Positions 1-7,582 are shown, counted from the stretch's first letter. The stretch: DNA of 11,939 bases from Bacilli bacterium (GCA_016295795.1 JAEDKN010000032.1:1-11939), one strand, 5' to 3'. A program made the numbers and translations. Notes: generated by a model not told the origin, from the letters alone.

Positions 1-116
1 TTAAAGCATTTTTTGTTATGCCGCCATTAAATGATAGAAAAAGACAAGAAGAGATCTTACAGTTATTAGCTAAACTTGGTATAATAAGTTATGCACCTAG
101 AAAAAATTCGGATTAG
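1..116 (+). CDS. C-terminal end of an unidentified upstream gene (partial)
   Basis: An open frame enters from the left edge (first full codon at 3) and stops at TAG 114-116, leaving 37 visible residues. The tail is basic and helical, with a run around KRQEEILQLLAKLGI and ending APRKNSD. I do not recognise the family. It shares strand with the genes that follow, but a strong promoter at 141-169 starts a new transcription unit, so it need not belong to the secretion locus. No obvious hairpin terminator follows it. It is called as coding because the frame is open to the edge and ends just before a promoter; with so little sequence this is moderately sure only. Confidence 0.5.
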   Translation, partial: KAFFVMPPLNDRKRQEEILQLLAKLGIISYAPRKNSD

Positions 117-140
117 AGTGTAAAATAAAATATATAATTA

Positions 141-169
141 TTGACAATGTTTTCAATTGTTGATATATT
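141..169 (+). promoter_or_regulatory. Sigma-A-type promoter for the small pilin-like gene
   Basis: A perfect -35 box TTGACA (141-146) is separated by 17 bp from TATATT (164-169), which matches the -10 consensus at 5 of 6 positions. A TG at 161-162, one base before the -10, makes it an extended -10 promoter. Transcription would start near 176, just before the Shine-Dalgarno AGGGAGG (182-188) and the ATG at 197. This is the best promoter in the window and suggests the pilin-like gene is strongly expressed. The spacer holds a small inverted repeat (ACAAT 144-148 / ATTGT 156-160). Confidence 0.8.
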
Positions 170-196
170 TAATATAGATTTAGGGAGGAATTAAAA

Positions 197-541
197 ATGT
201 TAGATTTATTTCAAATAATGGATAGTTGTGCTGGAATAGGACCAGTAGTGGCGCTTATCAAAAATGGTGTTTTTCCTATAATTCAAATTGGTATTCCAAT
301 TCTTTTGGTTTTAATGGGAACAATCGACTTAGGAAAAGCTGTTATGTCAAATGACGATAAAGAGATAAAAGCAGCAACAGGAAAGCTTATTAAAAGAGCA
401 ATTGCTGCAGTTGCGGTATTCTTTGTTGTGTTCTTAGTAAATCTAGTATTTGGCTGGATAGGTTCGGCTAGAAATACTGAGGGCGGCGAAACTATAAAAG
501 GGGAAAACGATTGGTTTGACTGCTGGAATGATATTACTTAA
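197..541 (+). CDS. Small two-helix pilin-like membrane protein (VirB2/TrbC-like)
   Basis: This 114-residue protein has two hydrophobic helices, about residues 24-45 and 66-88. They are joined by a short charged loop (SNDDKEIKAATGKLIKR), the usual layout of VirB2/TrbC-type T4SS pilins. There is no classical cleaved signal peptide. Its core, residues 34-87, aligns without gaps to residues 271-324 of the protein encoded at 1919-2953 (23 of 54 identical by my count), so the two are paralogous domains. Single cysteines lie outside the helices on each side (C11 and C109); with both termini outside they could form a disulfide. The ATG is well supported by AGGGAGG eight bases upstream. The gene has its own promoter and terminator, consistent with a subunit needed in more copies than the rest of the machine. 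The pilin role is inferred from size, topology and context. Confidence 0.75.
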   Translation: MLDLFQIMDSCAGIGPVVALIKNGVFPIIQIGIPILLVLMGTIDLGKAVMSNDDKEIKAATGKLIKRAIAAVAVFFVVFLVNLVFGWIGSARNTEGGETIKGENDWFDCWNDIT

Positions 542-582
542 TTGAAGTTATACTAACATAACATAATATAGTTTTAAAGATA

Positions 583-626
583 GAAAAGGAAATAACTTTA
601 TTGATAGAAGATTATTTCTTTTTTTC
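583..626 (+). terminator. Rho-independent terminator after the pilin-like gene
   Basis: The arms 583-595 and 612-624 pair over 13 bp with two G-T pairs. The loop can be closed further by CTT/AAG at 596-598 and 608-610. The right arm runs into a T-rich tract (619-630). The stem is A-T rich, as expected in this genome. It separates the pilin-like gene from the next unit. Confidence 0.7.
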
Positions 627-632
627 TTTTTA

Positions 633-661
633 TTGCTAAAATTTTATTTATGCGATATTAT
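633..661 (+). promoter_or_regulatory. Probable promoter for the 693-1823 gene
   Basis: TTGCTA (633-638) and TATTAT (656-661) are spaced by 17 bp and match the sigma-A consensus at 4/6 and 5/6. They sit directly after the terminator and upstream of the Shine-Dalgarno AGGAAGG (677-683). In such AT-rich DNA a chance match is possible, but a promoter is needed here because a terminator lies upstream. Confidence 0.4.
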
Positions 662-692
662 ATTGTTATAGTGAATAGGAAGGAATGATAAT

Positions 693-1823
693 GTGAAATC
701 TTTAGATGAAAGAGCAAAAAAAATGTTACTTATATTAGGAATAATGATCGGGGTAATAGTTATAATAATAGTAATTTCGCTAATTATAGGCACTTTAAAA
801 AATAGTTCTTTGGAATATTCTGAAATAGAAGATAAGATGGTTAGCGCAGCAAAAGATTATTATAGCAAACGAGAAGATGCATTACCTCTTAATGAAAATG
901 AAGAAGTAGAAGTAAGTGCAACTTTATTAGCGGAAGAAGGATATATGAAAGAGTTATCTAAGTATCAAAAAGATGATTCAGTTGCTTGTGAAGGGAAAGT
1001 AATAGTTAGTAAATCAGGAATATATTATAATTATTCACCATATTTAAATTGTGGTGATAAATATACTACCACTTATCTTTATGAAGAAATAATTGATAAA
1101 ACAGTATCTAAAGATGACGGTCTTTATAAAACTGAACAATACTCAAAAGAAAAAGGAAAAGAAACTGTATATGTATATAAAGGTGATTACGTAGATAATT
1201 TTATTAAAATAGATGATAATTTGTGGCGTATAGTTAAAGTAGATTCTAATTATAATATGATGTTGATTCAAGATTATTTTGATAGAGAAAATGGATATAG
1301 AGGTCCTTGGGATGATAGATATAATTCTGCTAATGCCTCTAATACTGGTATAAATGATTACTATAAAAGCGTTATAAGAAAAAATATAAATGATTATTAT
1401 TCTTCAACTGCATTATCTGATAATTTAAAAGCAAAAATTGTTTCTAAAGATTTGTGTGCTGGTACAAGAGGAGCGAATGAAACAAAAAAAGATGGCAGTA
1501 TTGAGTGCAGAGAGGCTTTAACTGGTGAATATTTGGGACTTTTAACAGCTTATGATTTTATGAATGCAAGTCTAGATACAAATTGTAAAAAAACGACAGA
1601 TATGACTTGTAACAATTATAATTATTTAACCGATTATCAAAGTGCTTTTTGGTTAATTACTGCAGATTCAGAATCTACATTTATGGGATATAAGTTTTCT
1701 GATGGTATAACACAAACAAGGCTTGCGACATCTGCCGTAGCAAGAATCGTTCTAAATATAACAAAAAATTCTGTTTATGTTAGTGGTAATGGAACATATA
1801 ATGATCCTTATATAATCAAATAA
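693..1823 (+). CDS. Single-pass cell-surface protein of unknown function
   Basis: The start is GTG at 693, set by AGGAAGG nine bases upstream; the nearby ATG at 691 runs straight into TGA. The 376-residue product has a short basic N-terminus, one membrane helix (about 11-34) and a large outside domain. Residues 40-130 resemble the pilin-like surface proteins common in uncultured gut Bacilli, with a YYSKREDALPL stretch, a 'LL.EEGYMKEL' stretch and a C99/C120 pair ending YLNCGDKYTT. Residues 155-376 form a second domain with NLWRIVKVD near its start and SGNGTYNDPYIIK at its very end, a closing pattern I associate with DUF6273-like surface domains. Six cysteines (99, 120, 255, 272, 298, 306) are all outside. 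It has its own promoter and terminator inside the secretion locus. It could be an adhesin or a minor surface component; I cannot assign a function. Confidence 0.7.
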   Translation: MKSLDERAKKMLLILGIMIGVIVIIIVISLIIGTLKNSSLEYSEIEDKMVSAAKDYYSKREDALPLNENEEVEVSATLLAEEGYMKELSKYQKDDSVACEGKVIVSKSGIYYNYSPYLNCGDKYTTTYLYEEIIDKTVSKDDGLYKTEQYSKEKGKETVYVYKGDYVDNFIKIDDNLWRIVKVDSNYNMMLIQDYFDRENGYRGPWDDRYNSANASNTGINDYYKSVIRKNINDYYSSTALSDNLKAKIVSKDLCAGTRGANETKKDGSIECREALTGEYLGLLTAYDFMNASLDTNCKKTTDMTCNNYNYLTDYQSAFWLITADSESTFMGYKFSDGITQTRLATSAVARIVLNITKNSVYVSGNGTYNDPYIIK

Positions 1824-1834
1824 TGTAAATTTTT

Positions 1835-1875
1835 AAAATAACAATAGAAAATTTGCTTTTTCTATTGTTATTTTT
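1835..1875 (+). terminator. Perfect 17-bp hairpin terminator after the surface-protein gene
   Basis: The arms 1835-1851 and 1858-1874 are exact reverse complements over 17 bp with a 6-nt loop (1852-1857), and the right arm ends in a T-run. It begins 11 bases after the stop codon at 1821-1823. Because the left arm starts AAAA and the right arm ends TTTT it could work in both directions, but no opposing gene is present. Confidence 0.85.
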
Positions 1876-1876
1876 A

Positions 1877-1885
1877 TGATATACT
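1877..1885 (+). promoter_or_regulatory. Probable extended -10 promoter of the main T4SS operon
   Basis: TG (1877-1878), one base, then TATACT (1880-1885) gives an extended -10 element immediately after the terminator. No good -35 box is seen at 16-18 bp; that position falls in the hairpin's T-rich right arm, which fits an extended -10 promoter. Transcription would start near 1892, ahead of AAAAGGAG (1904-1911). It would drive at least eight genes. Confidence 0.45.
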
Positions 1886-1918
1886 ATTGTTGGTATTCTA
1901 GCTAAAAGGAGAATTTGT

Positions 1919-2953
1919 ATGAAAAATAATAAGATGTTTATATATTTATTTGTTTTTATGTTTGGTTTATTATTTGTTGGTATTGATGGAGTTTATGCTT
2001 CTTCAGCCACATGTATTTATAAATTTTCTAATGAGATGGGAACTCTTACAATTACCGCAAATGATAGCACTGTAAAATGCAATGTTACTTCTACAACTCC
2101 TGGTAATCTTGCAGGGGTTTGTCCATCAGTTAATATACAAAATATGAAAGACAGTTCAGGCAATTTAAAATGTCCAGAAAAATTATATGGATATACTTCC
2201 TCAGGAGGAAGGACTGTTACTTATTATTTTTCGTTAAAAAAAAGCGATACATATAATAACGTTTATGCGGTCTTATCCCCTGATTCTAAGGTTTTAAATG
2301 ATAGCAGTAGTAACAAAGAACCTAATTCTGCTTCGGAAAATTATACAACCTGTACATATGGTTCATATAGTTTTAAGTTTAATAGCGAAGGTACTTTTGT
2401 TCTTTTAAACAGCCCATCAGACACTACTGTTTCTTCAACAAAGTCAGTTCAAGATTTTATAAAAGCAAATGGATATAAATGTCCAAATTATATAATTCCT
2501 AGCTGTGTGAACTATAACGGAAAAACTTGTGGTATAAGTGGTAGCCATTCGAATGGTGCAGGGGCTATTGCATTGAATTCGGGCACTGAAAATGCAGATG
2601 AAATTGTTGATAAGAATAGTGAAATAAATGTTCCGTATGATGATCAGCCGATTAGTTGTGAGCATCTTTTGGACGAAGATTTAAAAAAAGTGATAAATTT
2701 AGTTATGGATATTGTAAGAATAGCAGCTCCTATTTTACTAATAGTTTTAACTGCTGTTGATTTTGCCCAAGTTGTCATATCTCAAGATCAAGATGCTATG
2801 AAAAAAGCTATATCAAAAGTTATTAAGAGAGCAATTGCAGCTTTGGCTTTATTCTTTATTCCTCTTTTTGTAAAAGTTATGATAAATTGGATAGATACAA
2901 GTGAATATTTCAATCCTGAAAATGTCAACTGTGAGGAGGTTTATAACAAATGA
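1919..2953 (+). CDS. Secreted Cys-rich ectodomain fused to a C-terminal pilin-like domain
   Basis: This 344-residue protein starts at ATG 1919, seven bases after AAAAGGAG. Residues 1-27 are a signal peptide with a likely cut after VYA. Residues 28-246 are a predicted outside region with eight cysteines and what looks like a duplicated unit. Both halves open with TC-x-Y (C32, C145) and reach a KCP motif (C85, C188). Residues 264-287 and 305-326 are two membrane helices; residues 271-324 align without gaps to the core of the small pilin-like protein at 197-541, including PILL, an aspartate in the first helix and KRAIAA. C247 and C338 flank the helices, as C11 and C109 do in the small protein. 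The stop overlaps the next start by ATGA, so translation is probably coupled. The likely role is a specialised or tip pilin-like component, or an outside scaffold of the channel; this is inference. Confidence 0.75.
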   Translation: MKNNKMFIYLFVFMFGLLFVGIDGVYASSATCIYKFSNEMGTLTITANDSTVKCNVTSTTPGNLAGVCPSVNIQNMKDSSGNLKCPEKLYGYTSSGGRTVTYYFSLKKSDTYNNVYAVLSPDSKVLNDSSSNKEPNSASENYTTCTYGSYSFKFNSEGTFVLLNSPSDTTVSSTKSVQDFIKANGYKCPNYIIPSCVNYNGKTCGISGSHSNGAGAIALNSGTENADEIVDKNSEINVPYDDQPISCEHLLDEDLKKVINLVMDIVRIAAPILLIVLTAVDFAQVVISQDQDAMKKAISKVIKRAIAALALFFIPLFVKVMINWIDTSEYFNPENVNCEEVYNK

Positions 2954-4905
2954 TATTAACTTTTGATTCTGTAGGATGGTTCTTCGATAAATTCCGAGGC
3001 TTTTTTGGAAGTATAGATTATCTTATATATTCTCTTATAAGTTGGGTGGTTGAGGGTATATTTAATTTATCCTCTTTGGCGACCAATCCAACGTTAGCTC
3101 ATGAAATATATCAAAGAATATATGTGATTTTAGCTATTTTTATGGTTTTTAAGCTTTCTTTTTCATTTATAAAATATTTGGTTAGTCCAGACACCATGAC
3201 TGATAAAGAACAAGGAGTAGGAAAACTAATAGCCAGAACAGTTACAATGTTGGCTATATTAATTATGTTACCTGTGCTTTTCTTTTCTACTGATTTGCCT
3301 TATATGGAAGGAGAAACCGTTTTAACCGTTTTACAAAATGGCGTTGTTAAAACTATACCTAAAATTATATTAGGCGTTGCTGATACTGAAGATTCAATAA
3401 GTAAGAGTGCTCGTGAAAATGGTGATTACATGGCATTGATGATGATAGGAAGTTTTTATTATCCAAGTAAGTGTAATCCGGATAGTGATAATTATATAGG
3501 AGAAAAGGAAGCCACAAGGACATGTAGTTTTACTGATTTTGGTGATTATAATGGGGATGGCGAAGTTAATTTGAAAGATTTTTATTCTACTATTAATAAT
3601 GAAGGCGATTCCGATGAATATGAATTTCAATACATGTGGCCATTAACTACTATTGCAGGTGTATTATTGATAGTTATATTAGGAGGTATTTGCATAGACG
3701 TCGCTATTAGGGTATTTAAGTTATTAGTGCTTGAGATGATGGCTCCTATACCGGTAATGACATACATAGATCCTAAGTCTTCTAAAGATGGAGCTTTCAG
3801 TAAATGGCTTGGATCTTTTGTTTCAACTTATGTAGATTTGTTTGTTAAGTTAGCGACGGTGTATTTGCTGTTGTTACTTATTTCCAAAATGTTTGCAAAC
3901 GGAAAGGGAGCATTGTTTGCAAATGGAGGAATATCGAGCATAGATGGAGTTATGTCCAGAAATCTTGTTAGAGTATTTTTAGTTATTGGATTATTTAAAT
4001 TCGCTAAAGACGCTCCTAAATTTATAAAAGATGCAATGGGTATTAAAGATTCTGGCGGAGGCGGAGGTTTCATGGGCAAAGCCTTGGCTGGTATGGCTGG
4101 TGCTGCTGCTGGATTTGCAGGTGGAGTTGCAACTGGAGGTCTTGCTGGTGGATTGTCTGGTATCATGACAGGCGCTAGTGCTGGATTCGCTGGAAAGCCA
4201 GGTCAAGCGTTTTCACAAGTTAGAGATGAGCAAGCTAAACTTCTTGGCAAAACTCCTGGAGGAGTTAAGGGAAAACTTCAAAACAAGGCTATGCAACGTT
4301 CCGTTATGAAACATACTGGTTTGGATACTAAAAAGTTAGAAGAAATGAAAAAAGCTAAATTGCAAGCAGATGATGAGTTGGCAATTGCTGAAGCTGATTA
4401 TGCAAATGGAAAAATTGATGCTGAAGCACTTAAGAAAGCTAGAAAAAAAGCAGGTACAGCTAATTCGGCATATGAAAACGCTAATTCTTTAGCAAAACAA
4501 ATAGGTTTAAAACCTGGATTTATGGAGGAAAACAAGCGCCATGGCGATGCTTATATTGCTGCTGCAAGAATTAGAAAAAATATAGATACTACTGCTTCTT
4601 CTGTTAAAGGTAAAATTAATGATCTTCCGTCTACACAATGGATTAAAGATAAAGCAAGCGATATATCTGATATCCCTACCAATATTCGTCATTCTATAGA
4701 TTCTGCAGTTTATGGTGGAGATGATAATGCTGACAGATTAGAAGCGCGTAGAGAAAATGTTAGGGCGGGTAAAGATCTTTATAAAGAAACTTTGCGAGGT
4801 GGTATTGGTAATACGTATGATAAAGATGATGTGGATACTGCAAGAGATATGTTAAAAGAAGCTCGAAAAGATTATAAAAAGGATAAAAAAGATTTTAGAT
4901 CATAA
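2950..4905 (+). CDS. VirB6/TrbL-like polytopic T4SS channel protein
   Basis: The ATG at 2950 overlaps the previous stop by four bases and follows GAGGAGG (2933-2939). The 651-residue product has hydrophobic segments at about 22-42, 57-78, 95-113, 231-255, 293-313 and 337-350. This arrangement, its position before the VirB3- and VirB4-like genes, and a Gly/Ala-rich stretch (368-420) after the last helix fit the VirB6/TrbL family. A large, probably outside loop (114-230) carries C175, C192 and a dockerin/EF-hand-like loop at 199-210 (D199, N201, D203, G204, N207, D210). From 368 to 651 runs a long charged tail, starting with five glycines, then Gly-zipper-like repeats, then Lys/Ala/Glu-rich helices around 420-500. 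The tail is probably cytoplasmic. VirB6 proteins form the inner-membrane channel. The family call rests on topology and context, not on a catalytic motif. Confidence 0.75.
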   Translation: MILTFDSVGWFFDKFRGFFGSIDYLIYSLISWVVEGIFNLSSLATNPTLAHEIYQRIYVILAIFMVFKLSFSFIKYLVSPDTMTDKEQGVGKLIARTVTMLAILIMLPVLFFSTDLPYMEGETVLTVLQNGVVKTIPKIILGVADTEDSISKSARENGDYMALMMIGSFYYPSKCNPDSDNYIGEKEATRTCSFTDFGDYNGDGEVNLKDFYSTINNEGDSDEYEFQYMWPLTTIAGVLLIVILGGICIDVAIRVFKLLVLEMMAPIPVMTYIDPKSSKDGAFSKWLGSFVSTYVDLFVKLATVYLLLLLISKMFANGKGALFANGGISSIDGVMSRNLVRVFLVIGLFKFAKDAPKFIKDAMGIKDSGGGGGFMGKALAGMAGAAAGFAGGVATGGLAGGLSGIMTGASAGFAGKPGQAFSQVRDEQAKLLGKTPGGVKGKLQNKAMQRSVMKHTGLDTKKLEEMKKAKLQADDELAIAEADYANGKIDAEALKKARKKAGTANSAYENANSLAKQIGLKPGFMEENKRHGDAYIAAARIRKNIDTTASSVKGKINDLPSTQWIKDKASDISDIPTNIRHSIDSAVYGGDDNADRLEARRENVRAGKDLYKETLRGGIGNTYDKDDVDTARDMLKEARKDYKKDKKDFRS

Positions 4906-4939
4906 TTAAAAAAGATATAATTAGGAGATGTGATAATAG

Positions 4940-5266
4940 ATGAATGGATATTTAATTCCTGCTAATGCAAATAGGGGAAAGCTTATATTTGGCTTTTTTA
5001 GACCTATTGATTTGATTGTATTTGGAAGTGGAATAGGACTTACACTTATATTATTATTGATATTTCAAAATAGTTTGAGTAGTGGTGCTGTTGCATTAGG
5101 AGTTCTTGCCCCTGTACTTATTACTGGATTTCTAGTGCTTCCGGTTCCTAATCAACATAACATAATGGTTGTAATTGGAAATATTTATAGATTTTATTTT
5201 GTAGATAGAAGAAAATTTGTGTGGAAGGGTTGGTGTTGTCTAGATGGCAAAGAAGATGAGCAGTAA
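4940..5266 (+). CDS. PrgI-family (VirB3-like) T4SS membrane protein
   Basis: This 108-residue protein has two membrane helices (about 24-43 and 47-67) followed by a cytoplasmic tail with IYRFYFVDRRKFVWKGW. This is the layout of PrgI-family proteins, the VirB3 equivalents of Gram-positive conjugation systems, normally encoded just before the VirB4 ATPase as here. The N-terminal IPANANRGKLIFGFF.P.D pattern also fits. The start at ATG 4940 is preceded by AGGAG (4923-4927) within a longer match AGGAGATGTGAT. The 34-base gap to the VirB6-like gene has no terminator, so the operon continues. Its 3' end overlaps the next gene by 23 bases. It would help anchor or position VirB4 at the membrane. Confidence 0.85.
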   Translation: MNGYLIPANANRGKLIFGFFRPIDLIVFGSGIGLTLILLLIFQNSLSSGAVALGVLAPVLITGFLVLPVPNQHNIMVVIGNIYRFYFVDRRKFVWKGWCCLDGKEDEQ

Positions 5267-5792
5267 GTATACTGAAGATTGGATTCCAGTTAGTGGAATA
5301 AATAACGGTGTGATAATACTTGAAAACAAATTAAATGTTACAGGAGTAAAAATAATGCCCCGTAATATATTTATCCTTGATGAACAATCACAAGCTAATG
5401 TTTTGACAGGATTAAAGAATTTTTATAATCAAATAGATTTTGAATTTTGGTTAATATGTGCAGATAGACCAGTGGATATTACTGTTTACTTGTCACAACT
5501 TCAACTTTTATATAACCAAACACAAGCTCCTGCTATTAGAAAACTAATTATGGAAGATATAAATAAAGGTAACGGCTTTATGAACAATAACGTTGTTGAT
5601 ACAGAGTATTATATTCTTTTTAAAGAAAAAAATCCTGATCTTATGCAGAAGAAAATTCGTCTTCTTATTAATGGATTGTCTGGTTGTGGATTAGTAGCTA
5701 GTCAAACTACTAATGAAGATTTAAGAGTAATTCTTGATAATTTCCTAAATGGTGGAGTAACTACAGAATTTGGAACGGTGGTGGCACTATGA
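5244..5792 (+). CDS. TraC/VirB4 N-terminal-like protein
   Basis: This 182-residue protein has no signal peptide and no clear membrane helix. Its opening (DWIPVSGINNGVIILENK), followed by NVTGVKIMPRN and LKNFYNQIDFEFWLICADRPVD, resembles the N-terminal region that precedes the motor domain in TraC/VirB4 proteins, encoded here as a separate gene directly before the ATPase. There is no P-loop. The start is uncertain: ATG 5244 overlaps the PrgI-like gene by 23 bases and has only a weak, distant GGAAGGG (5223-5229), while in-frame ATG 5256 would shorten it by four residues and has no better site. Translational coupling to the upstream gene would explain the weak site. The stop overlaps the VirB4 start by ATGA. 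It probably works as a VirB4 partner on the cytoplasmic side. Confidence 0.65.
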   Translation: MAKKMSSKYTEDWIPVSGINNGVIILENKLNVTGVKIMPRNIFILDEQSQANVLTGLKNFYNQIDFEFWLICADRPVDITVYLSQLQLLYNQTQAPAIRKLIMEDINKGNGFMNNNVVDTEYYILFKEKNPDLMQKKIRLLINGLSGCGLVASQTTNEDLRVILDNFLNGGVTTEFGTVVAL

Positions 5793-7582
5793 GTACAATG
5801 AAATTCAAATCACAAATTGCACCCAAAGGATTGCAATTTAATCCTAGTGACTTCTTTATAAGTGATAAGTATGCAACTCTTTTAACAGTTGTTTCGTATC
5901 CAAAATTTATTTCACCGGGATATTTGTCAAATCTTACTACAATGCCAGGAATTAAGGTTGTTATCAAACATATTCCAGTTCCATTTTCAACAATTTCTAA
6001 AATGCTTAACAAACAAATTGCAGAGTTGAAAACGAATTATCAAAATGAAAAAGATAGAACTGTTCAAGAACGTATTAGAATGGACTATGAATCACTTGAA
6101 TACTTCGTTTCTATGCTAGCAGCAAGTCAGTCTAGAATTTTTGATTTTCAAATGCATATTATGATCACTGCTGATACTAAAGAAGAGTTAGAAATGAAGA
6201 AAGTTAATGTTAAGAATTATCTAGATGCAATGGAACTAAGAGCGGTTTCGCTTCGCTTTGAACAAGAAAAAGTATTAAAATCAATCCTGCCAATATTCCC
6301 TAAACAAGATATTGAAGATAGAATTGGTACTCCAATACCTTCAATTACAATGGGAGCTATGTATCCATTTATCTTTGATAGTATAAAAGATCCGGGATTA
6401 TCTACATTACTTGGTGTTGACTTTTCTGGAGGAGTAATTTTATTTAATCAATTCTTATATAAAATAAAGAAAGAAAATAATAGAAATAATGCTAATATGA
6501 TTCTTTTAGGAACTTCTGGTTCTGGTAAATCTACTGCAGCTAAGTTATTACTTCGTGGGCATATAAGAAATGGTGCACAAATAGTTGCGATAGATCCTGA
6601 AGATGAATTAGGAGAAATGACTAGAAGCTTTGGAGGGGATACTATTGACCTTGGAAAAGGTGGAGAGTATGGTATGATTAATCCTCTTCAAATAGTAATA
6701 GATGCTGATGAAGATGAAATTAAACAGGGACTTGGTTATACTGTTTTAACAAGAACTCTTCAATTCTTGAAAGCATTTATGAAATATTATGATCCTTCAA
6801 TCGAAGAAGATGTTTTAACATTATTTACTGAAGTTGTACAAGCTACTTATAAGCGATTTGGAATAGATTTTGACAAGAATTTCTATAATTATGGTCCTAA
6901 TGATTATCCAACATTCTCTGATGTATATGAGACCATTAAAGCAATACTTATGAGTATGCCAGAACATACTCATGAACGTGACATAATGGAAAGACTTGAA
7001 TTAAAAATTAGACCTCTTACAAATGAATTAAAATATTATTTTGATGGTCATACAACAATAGAACATGATAGCGATTTTATAGTATTCAATATAAAAGAGC
7101 TAATGAACACTGAATCAAATATAAAAAACGCATTATTCTTTAATATATTAAAATATGCATGGGGATTATGTTTGGATAAAGAAGTAGATACTGTATTTAT
7201 GGTAGATGAAGCACATGTATTATTAGGAGATCATAATTCACTTGGTGCTGACTTCTTAGCACAAGTTCAACGCCGTGCTAGAAAATATAATACAGGTACT
7301 ATCATAATTACACAACAACCTAGTGATTTTGCAGCTCCTGAGGTTATAATGCAAGGTAAAGCAATATTTGATAATGCATCATATTATCTTGTTATGGGGC
7401 TTAAAAAACAAGCTGTAGAAGACTTGTCAATGTTAATTGATTTAAATGATAATGAAAAAGAAAGTATAAAGCAATATTCACAAGGAGAAGCGTTGTTCGT
7501 TTGTGGAAACAGAAGAATGAGAATAACTGTTGTAGTTACTCCTGAGGAATTAGCTTCATTTGGAAGCGGCGGAGGACTATAA
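5789..7582 (+). CDS. virB4: VirB4/TraE-like T4SS ATPase
   Basis: This 597-residue protein has an N-terminal domain of about 230 residues and a RecA-like ATPase domain. Walker A is GTSGSGKST at 241-249 (K247) and Walker B is VFMVDEAH at 469-476 (D473, E474). A downstream RRARKYNTGTIIITQQ block (495-510) carries the arginine-rich and TQQ motifs usual in VirB4/TraE proteins. The N-terminus begins with IAPKGLQFNPSDFFISDKY and holds a 'YP.FISPGYL' stretch, typical of the Gram-positive form. It would hydrolyse ATP at the inner face of the membrane to power assembly and transport. ATG 5789 is chosen because it forms an ATGA overlap with the upstream stop, although the GGTGG-type site is close; in-frame ATG 5798 is an alternative. 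The size is slightly short for the family, as expected if the preceding gene supplies part of the N-terminal region. Confidence 0.95.
   Translation: MSTMKFKSQIAPKGLQFNPSDFFISDKYATLLTVVSYPKFISPGYLSNLTTMPGIKVVIKHIPVPFSTISKMLNKQIAELKTNYQNEKDRTVQERIRMDYESLEYFVSMLAASQSRIFDFQMHIMITADTKEELEMKKVNVKNYLDAMELRAVSLRFEQEKVLKSILPIFPKQDIEDRIGTPIPSITMGAMYPFIFDSIKDPGLSTLLGVDFSGGVILFNQFLYKIKKENNRNNANMILLGTSGSGKSTAAKLLLRGHIRNGAQIVAIDPEDELGEMTRSFGGDTIDLGKGGEYGMINPLQIVIDADEDEIKQGLGYTVLTRTLQFLKAFMKYYDPSIEEDVLTLFTEVVQATYKRFGIDFDKNFYNYGPNDYPTFSDVYETIKAILMSMPEHTHERDIMERLELKIRPLTNELKYYFDGHTTIEHDSDFIVFNIKELMNTESNIKNALFFNILKYAWGLCLDKEVDTVFMVDEAHVLLGDHNSLGADFLAQVQRRARKYNTGTIIITQQPSDFAAPEVIMQGKAIFDNASYYLVMGLKKQAVEDLSMLIDLNDNEKESIKQYSQGEALFVCGNRRMRITVVVTPEELASFGSGGGL

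Noticed and set aside
664..672. Extended -10 TGTTATAGT before the 693 gene
   Set aside because: Transcription would start near 679, inside the Shine-Dalgarno at 677-683, so the pair at 633-661 is preferred.
1835..1874. Perfect inverted repeat as an oriT or recombination site
   Set aside because: It follows a stop codon directly, ends in a T-run and precedes a promoter, so a terminator is the simpler reading.
3828..4166. Minus-strand proline/alanine-rich open frame
   Set aside because: It is the antisense of the Gly/Ala-rich region and helices of the VirB6-like gene, with no ribosome binding site; its composition is explained by the other strand.
5761..6012. Minus-strand open frame across the start of the VirB4-like gene
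   Set aside because: It lies fully over well-supported coding sequence and resembles no known protein.
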